From: an uncultured Kordiimonas sp.
Lineage (GTDB): Bacteria; Pseudomonadota; Alphaproteobacteria; Sphingomonadales; Kordiimonadaceae
NCBI GenBank assembly: GCA_947503575.1
Contig: CANNDZ010000004.1
Span: forward strand, 124,001 to 188,000
Length of the DNA: 64,000 nucleotides
Direction: 5' to 3'
Position 1 is the stretch's first letter, and every line of letters starts with the position of its first letter. A model generated the notes under the pieces. It was not told the DNA's origin, made no database searches, and worked only from the letters and a program-made list of their open reading frames with translations. The translations under genes and the position numbers were made by a program. Below, piece after piece: positions 34,789-44,165 of this stretch.

Positions 34789-37656
34789 CTACAGGCTGCC
34801 GTGGCAGTGCTTGAACTTCTTGCCTGACCCGCACGGGCAAGGGTCATTGCGGCCCACGCTTGCGAACGGGTTGCTGGCTGGCGGCGGCACTGCGCCCTGG
34901 CTGATGCCCGCCATTTCACCATGACAATGTTTGAACTTCTTGCCTGATCCACACGGGCACGGTGCATTCCTGGGTACGTTGCTCCAGGTGGAGGTGTCGT
35001 TCGGGTCTGCGCTGTCCATGCCGGTGCTGGCACCGCCTGTGACAATGCCACTAGCGTTGGGGTCAGGATGGCTTGCCTGCATGTCTTCAACCGGGGGTGG
35101 GGGCGGTGCCACGTCCATGGGCGCGGCCTGTGTTGTCAGTTCAATACGCGCCAGAATTTGAGAGGTTGTTTCCCGGATATGGTACAGCATGCCTTCAAAC
35201 AGCGTAAACGCTTCGGTTTTATACTCATTCAGGGGGTCGCGTTGTCCGTAGGCTCGCAAGCCAACACCCTGGCGCAAATGATCCAGATTTTGCAGATGCT
35301 CTTTCCATTCCTGGTCTAAAACCTGCAGCAGGATATTGCGTTCAATCATGCTTTCCCAGTACCCTGGTGCGCCTTCCTCGGCGTCTTCGGGTTTTGCAAT
35401 TAACTGGTCTGTTGACGCCTTTTTCGCCGCGATCAAGGCATCGGCTGCTGCTTCCAGGCGGTTGATGATTTCATCATCATCCACACCTTCTTCTGCGGCC
35501 CAGTCCTTCACCGAAACATCCTGCAATCCCAGAATGTTGATGACGTCCTCTTGCAAGCCATCAATGTCCCACTGCTCCGCGTAAGACTTTGGCGGAATGT
35601 GCTTTTCAACAATGTGCTGAATCACGTCATCGCGCATATTTTTAATGGTGTCAGACACAATTTCTGCGTCCATGATCTCGCGGCGCTGGTCGTAAATCAC
35701 CCGGCGCTGGTCGTTCATCACATCATCATATTTCACCAGATTTTTACGAATGTCGTAGTTTCTGGCTTCCACCTTCTGCTGGGCTTTTTCAATCGCCTTA
35801 TTGATCCAAGGGTGGATGATGGCTTCGCCTTCTTCAATGCCAAGGCGCACCAGCATGCTGTCCATGCGCTCAGGGCCAAAGATACGCATCAAATCGTCTT
35901 GCAGGGACAGGAAGAATTTCGATTTTCCGGGATCGCCCTGGCGTCCGGCGCGGCCACGAAGCTGGTTATCAATGCGGCGGCTTTCGTGGCGCTCTGTTGC
36001 CATGATGTACAGTCCGCCCGCCTCGATTACTTTCGCTTTTTCGGTTTCCACTTCGGCGCGGATACGCTCAGCAATTTTTGCAATCTTTGCCTCATCATCC
36101 AGGTCTTTGGTTTCTTCTGCAATCCGCATGTCGGCATTACCACCAAGCTGAATGTCGGTACCGCGTCCCGCCATGTTGGTCGCAATGGTTACAGCGCCCA
36201 AACGGCCTGCCTGACTAACGATAAAGGCTTCCTGTTCGTGGTGCCGGGCGTTCAGAACCTGGTGTTTGATCTTTTTCTTCTTCAGAAATTCTGACAGCAA
36301 CTCTGATTTTTCAATCGACACTGTCCCAACCAATACCGGCTGACCCTTTTGCTGCACATCAGTAATTTCAGCCAGAATGGCGTCATATTTTTCTTTTGCC
36401 GTGCGATAAAATTCGTCGTGCTCGTCAACGCGGGCCACTGGCACATTGGTCGGTATCTCAACAACGCCCAAACCGTAAATATCGGCAAATTCTTCGGCTT
36501 CCGTGGCTGCGGTACCTGTCATACCTGCAAGCTTTGGGTACATCCGGAAATAATTCTGGAAAGTAATAGACGCCATCGTCTGGTTTTCCGGCTGGATTTG
36601 CACACCCTCTTTGGCTTCCAGCGCCTGATGCAATCCGCCTGAATACCGGCGTCCATCCATCATACGGCCAGTGAACTCGTCAATGATGATTACTTTGTTA
36701 TCATTGACGATGTAATCAGTGTCGCGCTCAAACATGGTGCGGGCCTTCAGGGCCTGATCCACATGGTGCACAATCGCCGTGTTTTCATAATCATACAGGC
36801 TTTCCGATTTCAAAAGGCCGGCATCACGCAAAATCTGCTCAACGTTTTCCGTCCCGTCTTCGGTAAGCGAAACAGTTTTGCCTTTTTCATCCTTTTCATA
36901 ATCGTCTTCACCAAGTTTGGCGACAATCTCGTTGATAGAAATATAAAGCTCTGATTTGTCTTCGGTCGGGCCCGATATAATCAGGGGTGTCCTGGCTTCA
37001 TCGACCAGAATAGAGTCAACCTCATCAACAATCGCAAAGGCAAAGTCACGCTGCACCATTTCTTCGCGGCGGTTTTTCATATTATCGCGCAGATAATCGA
37101 AACCAAACTCGTTGTTGGTGCCGTAGGTAATATCTGCGGCATAAGCTTCCTGACGCTCCGGGTCTGTTTTACCCGGCACGATTACTCCGGTGGTCATTCC
37201 CAGAAAACCATACACCCGGCCCATCCATTCGGCGTCGCGTTCCGCCAGATAGTCGTTGACGGTCACAACATGCACACCTTTGCCCGGTAGGGCATTCAGG
37301 TATGCCGCCAGCGTTGCAACGAGTGTTTTACCTTCGCCGGTTTTCATTTCTGCGATGCTGGTATCGTTCAGCACCATGCCGCCGATAAGCTGGACGTCAT
37401 AGTGACGAAGACCAATTGACCGTTTCGCCGCTTCCCGAACAACGGCAAAGGCTTCTACCAGCAGGTTGTCCAGCTTTTCACCGTCTGCCAGCCTGGCGCG
37501 AAACTCATCGGTTTTGGCTTTCAGCGCTTCATCAGACAGCGCTTCCATTTCAGGTTCAAGCGCATTGATCGCGGCAACGCGCGGCGTCAGTTTGGCGAGA
37601 TATCGATCGTTGGCAGATCCAAAAACCTTTTTCGCGAGCGAGCCTAAACCCAACAT
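34789..37656 (-). CDS. secA: preprotein translocase ATPase SecA with two C-terminal SEC-C motifs
   Basis: The 955-residue motor of Sec-dependent export, driving unfolded preproteins through SecYEG. Walker A appears as [22 protein letters not shown]-type box as [14 protein letters not shown], and the second nucleotide-binding fold includes [14 protein letters not shown] and [11 protein letters not shown]. The C-terminus is unusual: two tandem zinc-binding SEC-C motifs, C900/C902/C911/H912 and C940/C942/C951/H952, each within [14 protein letters not shown] and separated by a 27-residue Gly/Pro/Ala linker. Most SecA proteins have one. The place next to argJ and mutT is typical of alphaproteobacteria. 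Confidence 0.97.
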   Translation of the reverse strand: MLGLGSLAKKVFGSANDRYLAKLTPRVAAINALEPEMEALSDEALKAKTDEFRARLADGEKLDNLLVEAFAVVREAAKRSIGLRHYDVQLIGGMVLNDTSIAEMKTGEGKTLVATLAAYLNALPGKGVHVVTVNDYLAERDAEWMGRVYGFLGMTTGVIVPGKTDPERQEAYAADITYGTNNEFGFDYLRDNMKNRREEMVQRDFAFAIVDEVDSILVDEARTPLIISGPTEDKSELYISINEIVAKLGEDDYEKDEKGKTVSLTEDGTENVEQILRDAGLLKSESLYDYENTAIVHHVDQALKARTMFERDTDYIVNDNKVIIIDEFTGRMMDGRRYSGGLHQALEAKEGVQIQPENQTMASITFQNYFRMYPKLAGMTGTAATEAEEFADIYGLGVVEIPTNVPVARVDEHDEFYRTAKEKYDAILAEITDVQQKGQPVLVGTVSIEKSELLSEFLKKKKIKHQVLNARHHEQEAFIVSQAGRLGAVTIATNMAGRGTDIQLGGNADMRIAEETKDLDDEAKIAKIAERIRAEVETEKAKVIEAGGLYIMATERHESRRIDNQLRGRAGRQGDPGKSKFFLSLQDDLMRIFGPERMDSMLVRLGIEEGEAIIHPWINKAIEKAQQKVEARNYDIRKNLVKYDDVMNDQRRVIYDQRREIMDAEIVSDTIKNMRDDVIQHIVEKHIPPKSYAEQWDIDGLQEDVINILGLQDVSVKDWAAEEGVDDDEIINRLEAAADALIAAKKASTDQLIAKPEDAEEGAPGYWESMIERNILLQVLDQEWKEHLQNLDHLRQGVGLRAYGQRDPLNEYKTEAFTLFEGMLYHIRETTSQILARIELTTQAAPMDVAPPPPPVEDMQASHPDPNASGIVTGGASTGMDSADPNDTSTWSNVPRNAPCPCGSGKKFKHCHGEMAGISQGAVPPPASNPFASVGRNDPCPCGSGKKFKHCHGSL

Positions 37657-37991
37657 ATACTACTTCCCAATTTGTTGCTGATTTGCAGGGATTTGCGCCC
37701 CCGTACAGCAAGGCCGGTCTTTCGCTCAACGCCGCAGCCACAACAACCGATACAAATGAGCTAAAAAATTCTCGTAAGAATGCAGGCAGAGATAAGTATA
37801 GCCAAGGCTTCTGTCAACCTGTGCGGCCTGAATGACAACACAAATTTAAGTGTTCAGTGGTACATAATCTTATGCGGCTTGCTTTCTATACAGCGCGCCT
37901 GCAAAATCCTGGGCGTATGATACCGCCAAAAACTTGCTTACCATCATCTGTAATCTGATGCCTAAGCCTATAATATTACAAAGAGATATTC
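37657..37991. promoter_or_regulatory. 335-bp divergent secA-argJ intergenic region
   Basis: No gene was found. On the plus strand TATAAT at 37969-37974 is a consensus -10 box 18 bp before the argJ ATG, which would leave a leader of about a dozen bases carrying AAAGAGA as ribosome-binding site; the -35 (ATCTGT region) is poor. On the minus strand GGGAAG precedes the secA ATG. In related genomes a peptidyl-prolyl isomerase gene often lies here; none is present. Confidence 0.4.
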
Positions 37992-39236
37992 ATGCCAAGC
38001 GCCCCCAAAAGCCCTCTTGCCCCTGAAAATTTCCCCAACCTTCTGCCGGTGGCTGGCGTGGAGGTGGGTGCGGCTGCTGCTGGTCTGCGCTATCAGGGCA
38101 GGCCTGATCTAATGCTGGCGCGCGTTGCGCCGGGCACTGTGGCGGCAGGGGTGTTTACCAAAAACCAAATGCCGGCTGCGCCCATTGACTGGTGCAAACG
38201 GGCCCTGTCAGAAACCGGTGGTGCAGCACGGGCCCTTGTGGTCAATGCAGGCAACGCCAACGCCTTTACCGGTGCAAAAGGCGACAAAGCAGCAGCGGCG
38301 ACAGCGCAAAGCACTGCAAAAATTATCGGATGCCATGCAAATGAAGTTCTTGTTGCATCAACGGGTGTGATCGGGGAGCCACTGGACACAAGTGCCTTTC
38401 CGAGGTTTTTGAAGCGCATCAATGATGGCCTGTCGGGTGCAATGTGGCGGGAAGTGGCACATGCCATCACAACAACCGACACCTTCCCGAAGGGGTGCAG
38501 CCGCGTTGCAACCATTGATGGCCGCCCGGTGGTTATCTCCGGCATAGCAAAAGGTTCGGGCATGATTGCGCCTGACATGGCAACCATGCTGGGATTTATT
38601 TTTACAAATGCGTTTGTGTCTGCCGAAGTTCTGCAAACCATTTTGCAGGGTGCGGTTGAAAAAAGCTTTAACAGCATCTCGGTTGACGGGGATACCTCGA
38701 CCAATGACTGCGTTCTGGCCTTTGCGACAGGCAAAAATGCCAACAAGGACCGGATTGATGACGCGGGCGATGACCGACTGACCGATTTCATCGCTAAATT
38801 CACCGATGTGGCAACCAACCTGGCACAGCAAATTGTTCGCGACGGTGAAGGTGCCAGCAAATTCGTAACCATAACCGTTGACGGTGCGGAAACCCCAGCG
38901 GCGGCAAAAACTATTGCGTTATCGGTTGCCAACAGTCCTTTGGTAAAAACGGCCATTGCCGGGGAAGACCCCAATTGGGGTCGGCTTGTCATGGCGATTG
39001 GCAAGTCGGGTGAACGCGCGGACCGAGACGCGCTCTCCATCTGGATCGGTGATCATCTGGTCGCGGAAAAGGGTGTGGTTAGCCGTGCGTATGATGAACT
39101 CACAGCAGCAGCCCACATGAAGGGCCAGACTATAAGTATCAAAATCAATGTCGGCGTTGGCGACCAGTCAGCGACAGTTTGGACCTGTGATCTGACCCAT
39201 GGCTATATTGATATTAATGCCGACTATCGCAGTTAA
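37992..39236 (+). CDS. argJ: bifunctional glutamate N-acetyltransferase / amino-acid acetyltransferase
   Basis: Recycles acetyl groups between N-acetylornithine and glutamate in arginine synthesis. The 414-residue precursor autocleaves before the nucleophilic threonine T198 in KGSGMIAPDMATML, giving alpha and beta chains. Other conserved blocks are VNAGNANAFTG, the STGVIGEPL oxyanion region, DGDTSTNDCV and the terminal YIDINADYRS. It is divergent from secA and begins a region leading to mutT. Confidence 0.95.
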   Translation: MPSAPKSPLAPENFPNLLPVAGVEVGAAAAGLRYQGRPDLMLARVAPGTVAAGVFTKNQMPAAPIDWCKRALSETGGAARALVVNAGNANAFTGAKGDKAAAATAQSTAKIIGCHANEVLVASTGVIGEPLDTSAFPRFLKRINDGLSGAMWREVAHAITTTDTFPKGCSRVATIDGRPVVISGIAKGSGMIAPDMATMLGFIFTNAFVSAEVLQTILQGAVEKSFNSISVDGDTSTNDCVLAFATGKNANKDRIDDAGDDRLTDFIAKFTDVATNLAQQIVRDGEGASKFVTITVDGAETPAAAKTIALSVANSPLVKTAIAGEDPNWGRLVMAIGKSGERADRDALSIWIGDHLVAEKGVVSRAYDELTAAAHMKGQTISIKINVGVGDQSATVWTCDLTHGYIDINADYRS

Positions 39237-39405
39237 GGACAACAGGTGGGTTAAAGATTCCGCGTTGTTTTTAGGGCTGCTGCAAAATCTGCCGATTTAC
39301 CCCACAAAACACTAACTAAACCTCTGATATAAATGAAAAAATTAGTGGCATGTCTTTTGAATGAATGCAGCCGGGTTCGCCCGTAAAGTCATTTTGGAGA
39401 ATGTT

Positions 39406-39639
39406 ATGCCAACGGTAGATCTGGATCTGCAGCTGAAATTCCTGAACGAATTGGAAACGGCGTTAGCCGATGCCTTGAGCCGCTATTCTGATGATGGCGA
39501 AGACAAGCTTGCAGAGCTGACATACATGCAAAACGAAGTGAAGCGCGCAAAACGCGTTATTGCAGAGCGCATGGACACCGACGAAAAACCCCGCCGTCAG
39601 TACCGGCAAGCTGCGTACCGCGAAGTTGCTTTCAGCTAG
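39406..39639 (+). CDS. small helical hypothetical protein, 77 aa
   Basis: A charged, probably all-helical protein: PTVDLDLQLKFLNELETALADALSR is followed by an acidic patch and a basic helix (NEVKRAKRVIAERM). I start at the ATG at 39406 because GGAGA lies five bases upstream; the open frame begins at 39361. No family was recognised. It stands alone between argJ and the pilin gene. Confidence 0.55.
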   Translation: MPTVDLDLQLKFLNELETALADALSRYSDDGEDKLAELTYMQNEVKRAKRVIAERMDTDEKPRRQYRQAAYREVAFS

Positions 39640-39757
39640 TACTTCGCCGACTGACGCTGTGTTGCACTGAGACCAGCAGACTGACACGGCCATAGAAGAT
39701 GCTGATTGGGCGTCACCCAGGGGGGTTGGCGCTTTTCTGCTTTAGTCGACGAATATT

Positions 39758-40027
39758 TTAGTCGTCGGACATTGAATCAGCAACGCTCGCGGTTTCGTCG
39801 CCGACGACCTCAAATACCAGATTTACCAAATCCGCCAGCGCCCCTAAACCGCCCGCCAGTCCAACAGCGATTAACCCTGCGAGCAAGCCATATTCAACGG
39901 CTGTTGCGCCATCAGTTTGGCACCATACTTTAAGAAAAAATGCGCGCGTTTCGCTCAGAGTGATGCGAAAAGGGACGGTTTTATGTGTGCGAGCCGCCCC
40001 GAAAAACTGCATGAAAGTTCGCGCCAT
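39758..40027 (-). CDS. Flp-type (class IVb) pilin-like protein with long leader
   Basis: Residues 37-62 (TDGATAVEYGLLAGLIAVGLAGG) are the class IVb prepilin signature: cleavage expected after G40, then the E+5 and Y+6 residues and the hydrophobic helix that packs the Flp filament. The leader would be 40 residues, about twice the usual length, yet the ATG at 40027 has AAGGAA eight bases upstream, supporting this start. No tad/cpa assembly genes lie nearby, so this is an orphan pilin that would depend on a distant Tad machine, or has another use. Confidence 0.72.
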   Translation of the reverse strand: MARTFMQFFGAARTHKTVPFRITLSETRAFFLKVWCQTDGATAVEYGLLAGLIAVGLAGGLGALADLVNLVFEVVGDETASVADSMSDD

Positions 40028-40180
40028 GCTATTAGTTCCTTGATTGCCTGATAGCTCAGTTAGTCTGATGCCAAGTCAGTATGTGTGCCCGGTCGATACG
40101 TGTATCCCTCACTGTTGGCGGGAAATCTAAACAAGGGGTTAAAGCTTGTATTTGCCTAAAGTTGGCGGTAATCCAACATC

Positions 40181-40627
40181 ATGATTGATGACGATTGCCC
40201 TGAACCTAATGTGCGTATCGACGCTGGATTGCCAACAGTTCTTGTTGCGGCAATAGCCTTGGTTGATATTGACGGTCACATCCTTATTGCCCAGCGACCG
40301 GAAGGCAAATCCATGGCGGGTTTGTGGGAGTTTCCGGGCGGTAAGGTCGAGGAGGGTGAAATCCCTGAAGCGGCGCTCATTCGGGAGTGCAAAGAAGAAC
40401 TGGATATCGACATCTCTGCGGCATGCCTTGCGCCTTTTGCCTTCGCTTCACATTCCTATGAAAAATTTCATCTGCTGATGCCGCTTTTTTTATGCCGCAA
40501 ATGGGACGGTCTGATTTCTCCGCAAGAGGGCCAGGCGACTAAGTGGGTAAAAATTCGTGATTTGCCACAGTATCCGATGCCACCTGCTGATGTGCCATTG
40601 GTTGCGATGCTGCGGGACTTTCTCTAA
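40181..40627 (+). CDS. mutT: MutT-type NUDIX hydrolase (8-oxo-dGTP diphosphatase)
   Basis: A 148-residue NUDIX protein with box GKVEEGEIPEAALIRECKEELDI (residues about 50-72), matching G-x5-E-x7-REUxEExGU apart from the final variant residue. The flanking FPGGK and ending WVKIRDLPQYPMPPADVPLV are typical of MutT, which removes 8-oxo-dGTP from the nucleotide pool. Position downstream of secA-argJ is the usual alphaproteobacterial one. Its stop overlaps the next start by one base. Confidence 0.88.
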   Translation: MIDDDCPEPNVRIDAGLPTVLVAAIALVDIDGHILIAQRPEGKSMAGLWEFPGGKVEEGEIPEAALIRECKEELDIDISAACLAPFAFASHSYEKFHLLMPLFLCRKWDGLISPQEGQATKWVKIRDLPQYPMPPADVPLVAMLRDFL

Positions 40628-41178
40628 TGCACCAGCGCGTTGCTGCGCTGATGATGACTGACCCCTTTGCCATGCAGGTGCTGGCGGCTGTGCGCGATCA
40701 TGGTCCACAGGGGGCATATGTTGCTGCAGGGTTTGTGCGTAACCGGTTTTGGGATGCCTTATACCCGGAAAAACCACCGCTACCTGACGCTGATATCGAT
40801 GTGGTGTATTTTGATGCCTGCAACCGGGGAAAAGCCGCTGATATTACCTTTGAAACCAATCTTGATAAACACATGCCCACCGGTCTGTGGCAGGTGCGCA
40901 ATCAGGCTCGCATGCACAAGTTTGGCGGTTATCCCCCTTTTGACAGCCTTGATCACGTGCTCAGGCACTGGGCGGAAACAGCGACCACTGTCGGCTTGCG
41001 GCTAACCGCAAGAAATGACTTTGAATTTGTTGCGCCTTTTGGGTTTGATGATTTGCGGTACCATATTTTGCGCATAACGCCCATGATGAAACAGCATGAC
41101 CGGCAAGGGTTTGATGCACGTCTGGATGCCAAAGGCTGGTTGACGCGCTGGCCAAACCTAGAGGTTATCCGCGATTAG
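40627..41178 (+). CDS. nucleotidyltransferase family protein (DUF925 / NTP_transf_6)
   Basis: A 183-residue protein of the PF06042 group. It has AAGFVRNRFWDALY, then the metal-binding DADIDVVYFD (the D-x-D of a nucleotidyltransferase), then WQVRNQARMHKFGGYPPF. The family resembles minimal nucleotidyltransferases, but its substrate is not established. It starts within the mutT stop codon region (TAATG), so the two are translationally coupled. Confidence 0.82.
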   Translation: MHQRVAALMMTDPFAMQVLAAVRDHGPQGAYVAAGFVRNRFWDALYPEKPPLPDADIDVVYFDACNRGKAADITFETNLDKHMPTGLWQVRNQARMHKFGGYPPFDSLDHVLRHWAETATTVGLRLTARNDFEFVAPFGFDDLRYHILRITPMMKQHDRQGFDARLDAKGWLTRWPNLEVIRD

Positions 41179-41179
41179 T

Positions 41180-42019
41180 TTACTTTTTGGTGGGTGGTTT
41201 GCCTGCCTTTAAGGCGTCCGCTAAACTCACGTTTCCACTGCCCGGCTTCAAGGGTTTTTGCTGGCTATCATGAGGGTGCCAGCCGGTTAAATATATGACC
41301 TCGAAAGTGGCGATTATGCGCCCGTCTTCCCGGCTGAATTTTTCCTGGTAAATCTGTGCAGCGCGCAGCAAAACATCACGCCTCATAAAGGTCTTGGGCC
41401 GGTTGACCATGGCGTTTGCCTCACCCATGCCGCGCAGTTCCTGCATCAGGCCAAGCGGGTGTTCATAGGTCAGTGTCAGCGTGTCCAGGTCTGTAACTGG
41501 TAGCGCAAAACCCGCACGCTGCATCAGGCTGCCAAGGTCCCGGACATCGGCAAACGGGATAACGCGTTGACCTGCTCCCCCGCGAATTTCGGACTCAGCG
41601 GCAATCAGGCTGTGGCGTAACTCATGCAGGGTTTCGCCGCCAAACAGCGCGGCGCAAAACAGTCCATCAGGTCGCAGAGCCATTTTTGCCTGCACTAAAA
41701 AACCCGGCAAATCGTTGGTCCAGTGCAAGTCCAGGTTGCTGACAATCAGGTCTGCGCTGTTTGCCTCCAGGGCAAGAGTGTCAGCATGTGTCGTGTGTGG
41801 TCTGTATTTGGGTTGTTCGGCCGCTGGTAAAAACGGGGCAAACCGTCCAGCCAGGTCAATACGGTCCGGGAAGTCGCGGTTCACCTCTTGCAGGCGTTCA
41901 AACAAACGGTCAGCAATTTCCGCCTGAAGGAACTGGTGGCCTGCATCCAAACGGCTCGCCCTGTTGCGGTTTTGTGCAACAGCCTGTGGATCAAACAGCT
42001 TTGGCGGTGTGTCGGTCAT
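41180..42019 (-). CDS. SAM-dependent methyltransferase, BioC/NDUFAF5-like
   Basis: A 279-residue class I methyltransferase. The N-terminal FDPQAVAQNRNRAS...HQFLQAEIADRLFERL and the post-motif SNLDLHWTNDLPGFL match the alphaproteobacterial relatives of mitochondrial NDUFAF5, an arginine hydroxylase/assembly factor for complex I, and of BioC. The SAM-binding glycine motif is less canonical than usual. It is divergent from comF, the normal neighbour in this lineage. The substrate is uncertain. Confidence 0.8.
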   Translation of the reverse strand: MTDTPPKLFDPQAVAQNRNRASRLDAGHQFLQAEIADRLFERLQEVNRDFPDRIDLAGRFAPFLPAAEQPKYRPHTTHADTLALEANSADLIVSNLDLHWTNDLPGFLVQAKMALRPDGLFCAALFGGETLHELRHSLIAAESEIRGGAGQRVIPFADVRDLGSLMQRAGFALPVTDLDTLTLTYEHPLGLMQELRGMGEANAMVNRPKTFMRRDVLLRAAQIYQEKFSREDGRIIATFEVIYLTGWHPHDSQQKPLKPGSGNVSLADALKAGKPPTKK

Positions 42020-42100
42020 GAGGTCCCATTAATCCGCTTGGCGGCGGCGCGCAAGCTCTTTGATGTGGTCGCACCTCAGATTGAATGCTAGGCAGTTGGT

Positions 42101-42850
42101 ATGCAGTCTTTAATGTCTCATATTCGGCGAGTCCCAGGTGTTGTGCTGGACGCGGTGTTGCCGCCGCGCTGCCCTTTGTGTCGGGCGCGGATTCTAGAGC
42201 ATGGGCATTTGTGCGGTGCGTGCTGGCTAGCGGTTGATATGGTGTCGGACCCGCGCTGTAGCCGCTGCGGCCTGCCGTTTGCTCATGAAAGCGATGGCCT
42301 GCAATGCGGCGCATGTCTTGCCAACCCGCCGGCGTTTGACGGCGCTGTTGCGCCGGCCCTGTATGCCGGGAAGGGCAGGGACCTTGTTCTTGCATTAAAG
42401 TACGGTCGATTGTTTGCGGCGGCGCCAGCGATGGCGCGGATGATGGTGCCGGGACTGTTGAAAATAATTGAACCTGACAGTGTGCTTGTGCCGGTGCCAT
42501 TGCACCGGTTTAGGCTGTTGAAACGACGGTTTAACCAGTCCCAACTGCTGACTGCCGAGCTGGCAAAACACTTTGAGGTAGACCATATGCCGGGCGCATT
42601 GATACGGGCCAGGTCAACACCTAGCCAGGGTGGCCTCAATCGCAAGGGCCGATTTCAGAATGTTCGGGCGGCATTTGCGATAAACTCTAGCAATATCAAT
42701 GCGCTGGAAGGCAGGCCCGTGGTGCTTGTGGATGATGTTTTGACCACAGGTGCGACCGCAGACGCCTGTTCCGCTGTGTTGAAAAAAGCGGGCGTGCAAC
42801 AAGTAACGGTTGCTGCTTTCGCGCGGGTCGGTGAACCGGTTGCAGGGTGA
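42101..42850 (+). CDS. ComF family phosphoribosyltransferase-like protein
   Basis: A 249-residue protein with an N-terminal zinc-ribbon region carrying four CxxC-like pairs (RCPLC, CGAC, CSRCG, CGAC; about residues 22-70) and a phosphoribosyltransferase domain with the PRPP loop VVLVDDVLTTGATADACS near residue 210. ComF proteins assist DNA uptake in competent species and occur widely in non-competent ones. It opens a group with grxC, nitrilase and DUF1178. Confidence 0.88.
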   Translation: MQSLMSHIRRVPGVVLDAVLPPRCPLCRARILEHGHLCGACWLAVDMVSDPRCSRCGLPFAHESDGLQCGACLANPPAFDGAVAPALYAGKGRDLVLALKYGRLFAAAPAMARMMVPGLLKIIEPDSVLVPVPLHRFRLLKRRFNQSQLLTAELAKHFEVDHMPGALIRARSTPSQGGLNRKGRFQNVRAAFAINSSNINALEGRPVVLVDDVLTTGATADACSAVLKKAGVQQVTVAAFARVGEPVAG

Positions 42851-42969
42851 TGTTTGAGCTTAACTTTTAGCCATCACAAAGAGGTGACGAACCGCGCCCT
42901 TTAAAGCGCGGCAGGCAGTCCCCACATGGCAAATCCGTTGACATATCATCCAGCAAGGCCTGGAATGCC

Positions 42970-43050
42970 GTACAAAAGCGGCAAAAAAGTTACGAATTTG
43001 GTGCAAAAAGTTACAATTTTCGCGCAAAAAAGGCGCAAAAAGAGGAAAAA
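42970..43050 (+). repeat. A-rich GCAAAAA repeat cluster before grxC
   Basis: Between comF and grxC the motif GCAAAAA(A) occurs four times, at roughly 42978, 43002, 43023 and 43033; the first two copies extend to GCAAAAA(A)GTTAC. The tract is strongly purine-biased and lies directly before the grxC Shine-Dalgarno. It may act as an A-rich leader or bent DNA, or simply be low-complexity sequence. Confidence 0.5.
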
Positions 43051-43055
43051 ATACA

Positions 43056-43316
43056 TTGGAAAACGTCGTAATTTACAGTTCCGCCTTCTGCCCCTTTTGC
43101 CATCGGGCAAAAGCGTTGTTGCAGCAAAAAGGTGTGAGCTTCAAAGAAGTCTCTGTTGATATCAATCCAGGCGTGCGGGCAGAAATGCGCAAAAAGGCAG
43201 GTGGGGTGAATTCCGTGCCGCAAATCTGGATTGGTGAAACCCATGTGGGTGGCTGCGATGATCTGTATGCGCTGGAGGCAAAAGGCGCGCTTGAGCCCCT
43301 GTTGAAGGCAGGATAG
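43056..43316 (+). CDS. grxC: glutaredoxin 3
   Basis: An 86-residue class I glutaredoxin reducing disulfides with glutathione. Active site CPFC (residues 12-15; most GrxC have CPYC), the cis-proline loop SVPQIWIGETHVGGCDD, and normal length. The start is TTG at 43056 with AGAGGA nine bases before it; no ATG is suitable. It sits 8 bp before the nitrilase gene. Confidence 0.9.
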   Translation: MENVVIYSSAFCPFCHRAKALLQQKGVSFKEVSVDINPGVRAEMRKKAGGVNSVPQIWIGETHVGGCDDLYALEAKGALEPLLKAG

Positions 43317-43324
43317 CCTCACCG

Positions 43325-44158
43325 ATGCGGGCAGCCCTGATACAGCTTACATCTGGTGACCAGATCGCGCCCAATGTGGCCGCGGTAAGTGCCTTTGTGC
43401 GCGAAGTCGCAGCGCAGGGCGCAACCTTTGTTACAACGCCTGAGACAACGCATCTCACGGAAATGAAGCGCGCCAGCGTGCTTGAAAAAGCATTCTCCGA
43501 GGCCGAAGACCCTGGTTTAGCTGAGTTTCGTGCCCTCGCGGCAGAGCTTGGCATCTGGCTGCACATCGGGTCCCTGATTATCAAGGTCGCTGATGACAAG
43601 CTAGCCAATCGCGCGTTTATGATTGCCCCTGACGGCAGCGTTGCCGCCCGCTACGACAAAGCGCACCTGTTTGATGTGGAGCTTGGCGGCGGTGAAAGTT
43701 ACCGCGAGTCTGCGCTTTATGTATCTGGCGGTGAAGCACCAGTTGTCACCACAGATATAGGCACCTTTGGGCTAAGCATTTGTTACGATCTACGGTTTCC
43801 TTACCTGTACCGGGCGCTGGCGCATGCGGGTGCCAATATTTTGCTGGTGCCTGCTGCTTTTACGCAACCCACCGGCGAAGCGCATTGGCACACTTTGTTA
43901 AAGGCGCGCGCCATTGAAACGGGCTGTTTTGTTCTGGCCGCCGCGCAAACCGGCCTGCACGATACTGGCCGCAAGACTTATGGCCACAGCCTGGCGATTG
44001 ACCCTTGGGGGACCATTTTGGCGGATGCGGGCACCAACCCCGGCATCACCATGGTTGACCTGGACTTGAAACAGGTCGATATAGTGCGCCAGAAGATACC
44101 GTCGCTAAAGCACGACAGAGACGTAACCATCAAAAAAATAAACCCAAGCGCTTGTTGA
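43325..44158 (+). CDS. carbon-nitrogen hydrolase (nitrilase superfamily)
   Basis: A 277-residue Nit-type amidase with the catalytic triad E40 (TTPETT), K112 (YDKAHLFDV) and C153 (LSICYDLRFPYLYR). The alphaproteobacterial grxC-neighbour branch resembles Nit1/NitA-type amidases, which hydrolyse deaminated glutathione; the adjacency to glutaredoxin fits a link to glutathione metabolism, though that is inference. Confidence 0.88.
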   Translation: MRAALIQLTSGDQIAPNVAAVSAFVREVAAQGATFVTTPETTHLTEMKRASVLEKAFSEAEDPGLAEFRALAAELGIWLHIGSLIIKVADDKLANRAFMIAPDGSVAARYDKAHLFDVELGGGESYRESALYVSGGEAPVVTTDIGTFGLSICYDLRFPYLYRALAHAGANILLVPAAFTQPTGEAHWHTLLKARAIETGCFVLAAAQTGLHDTGRKTYGHSLAIDPWGTILADAGTNPGITMVDLDLKQVDIVRQKIPSLKHDRDVTIKKINPSAC

Positions 44159-44165
44159 AAGTCCC

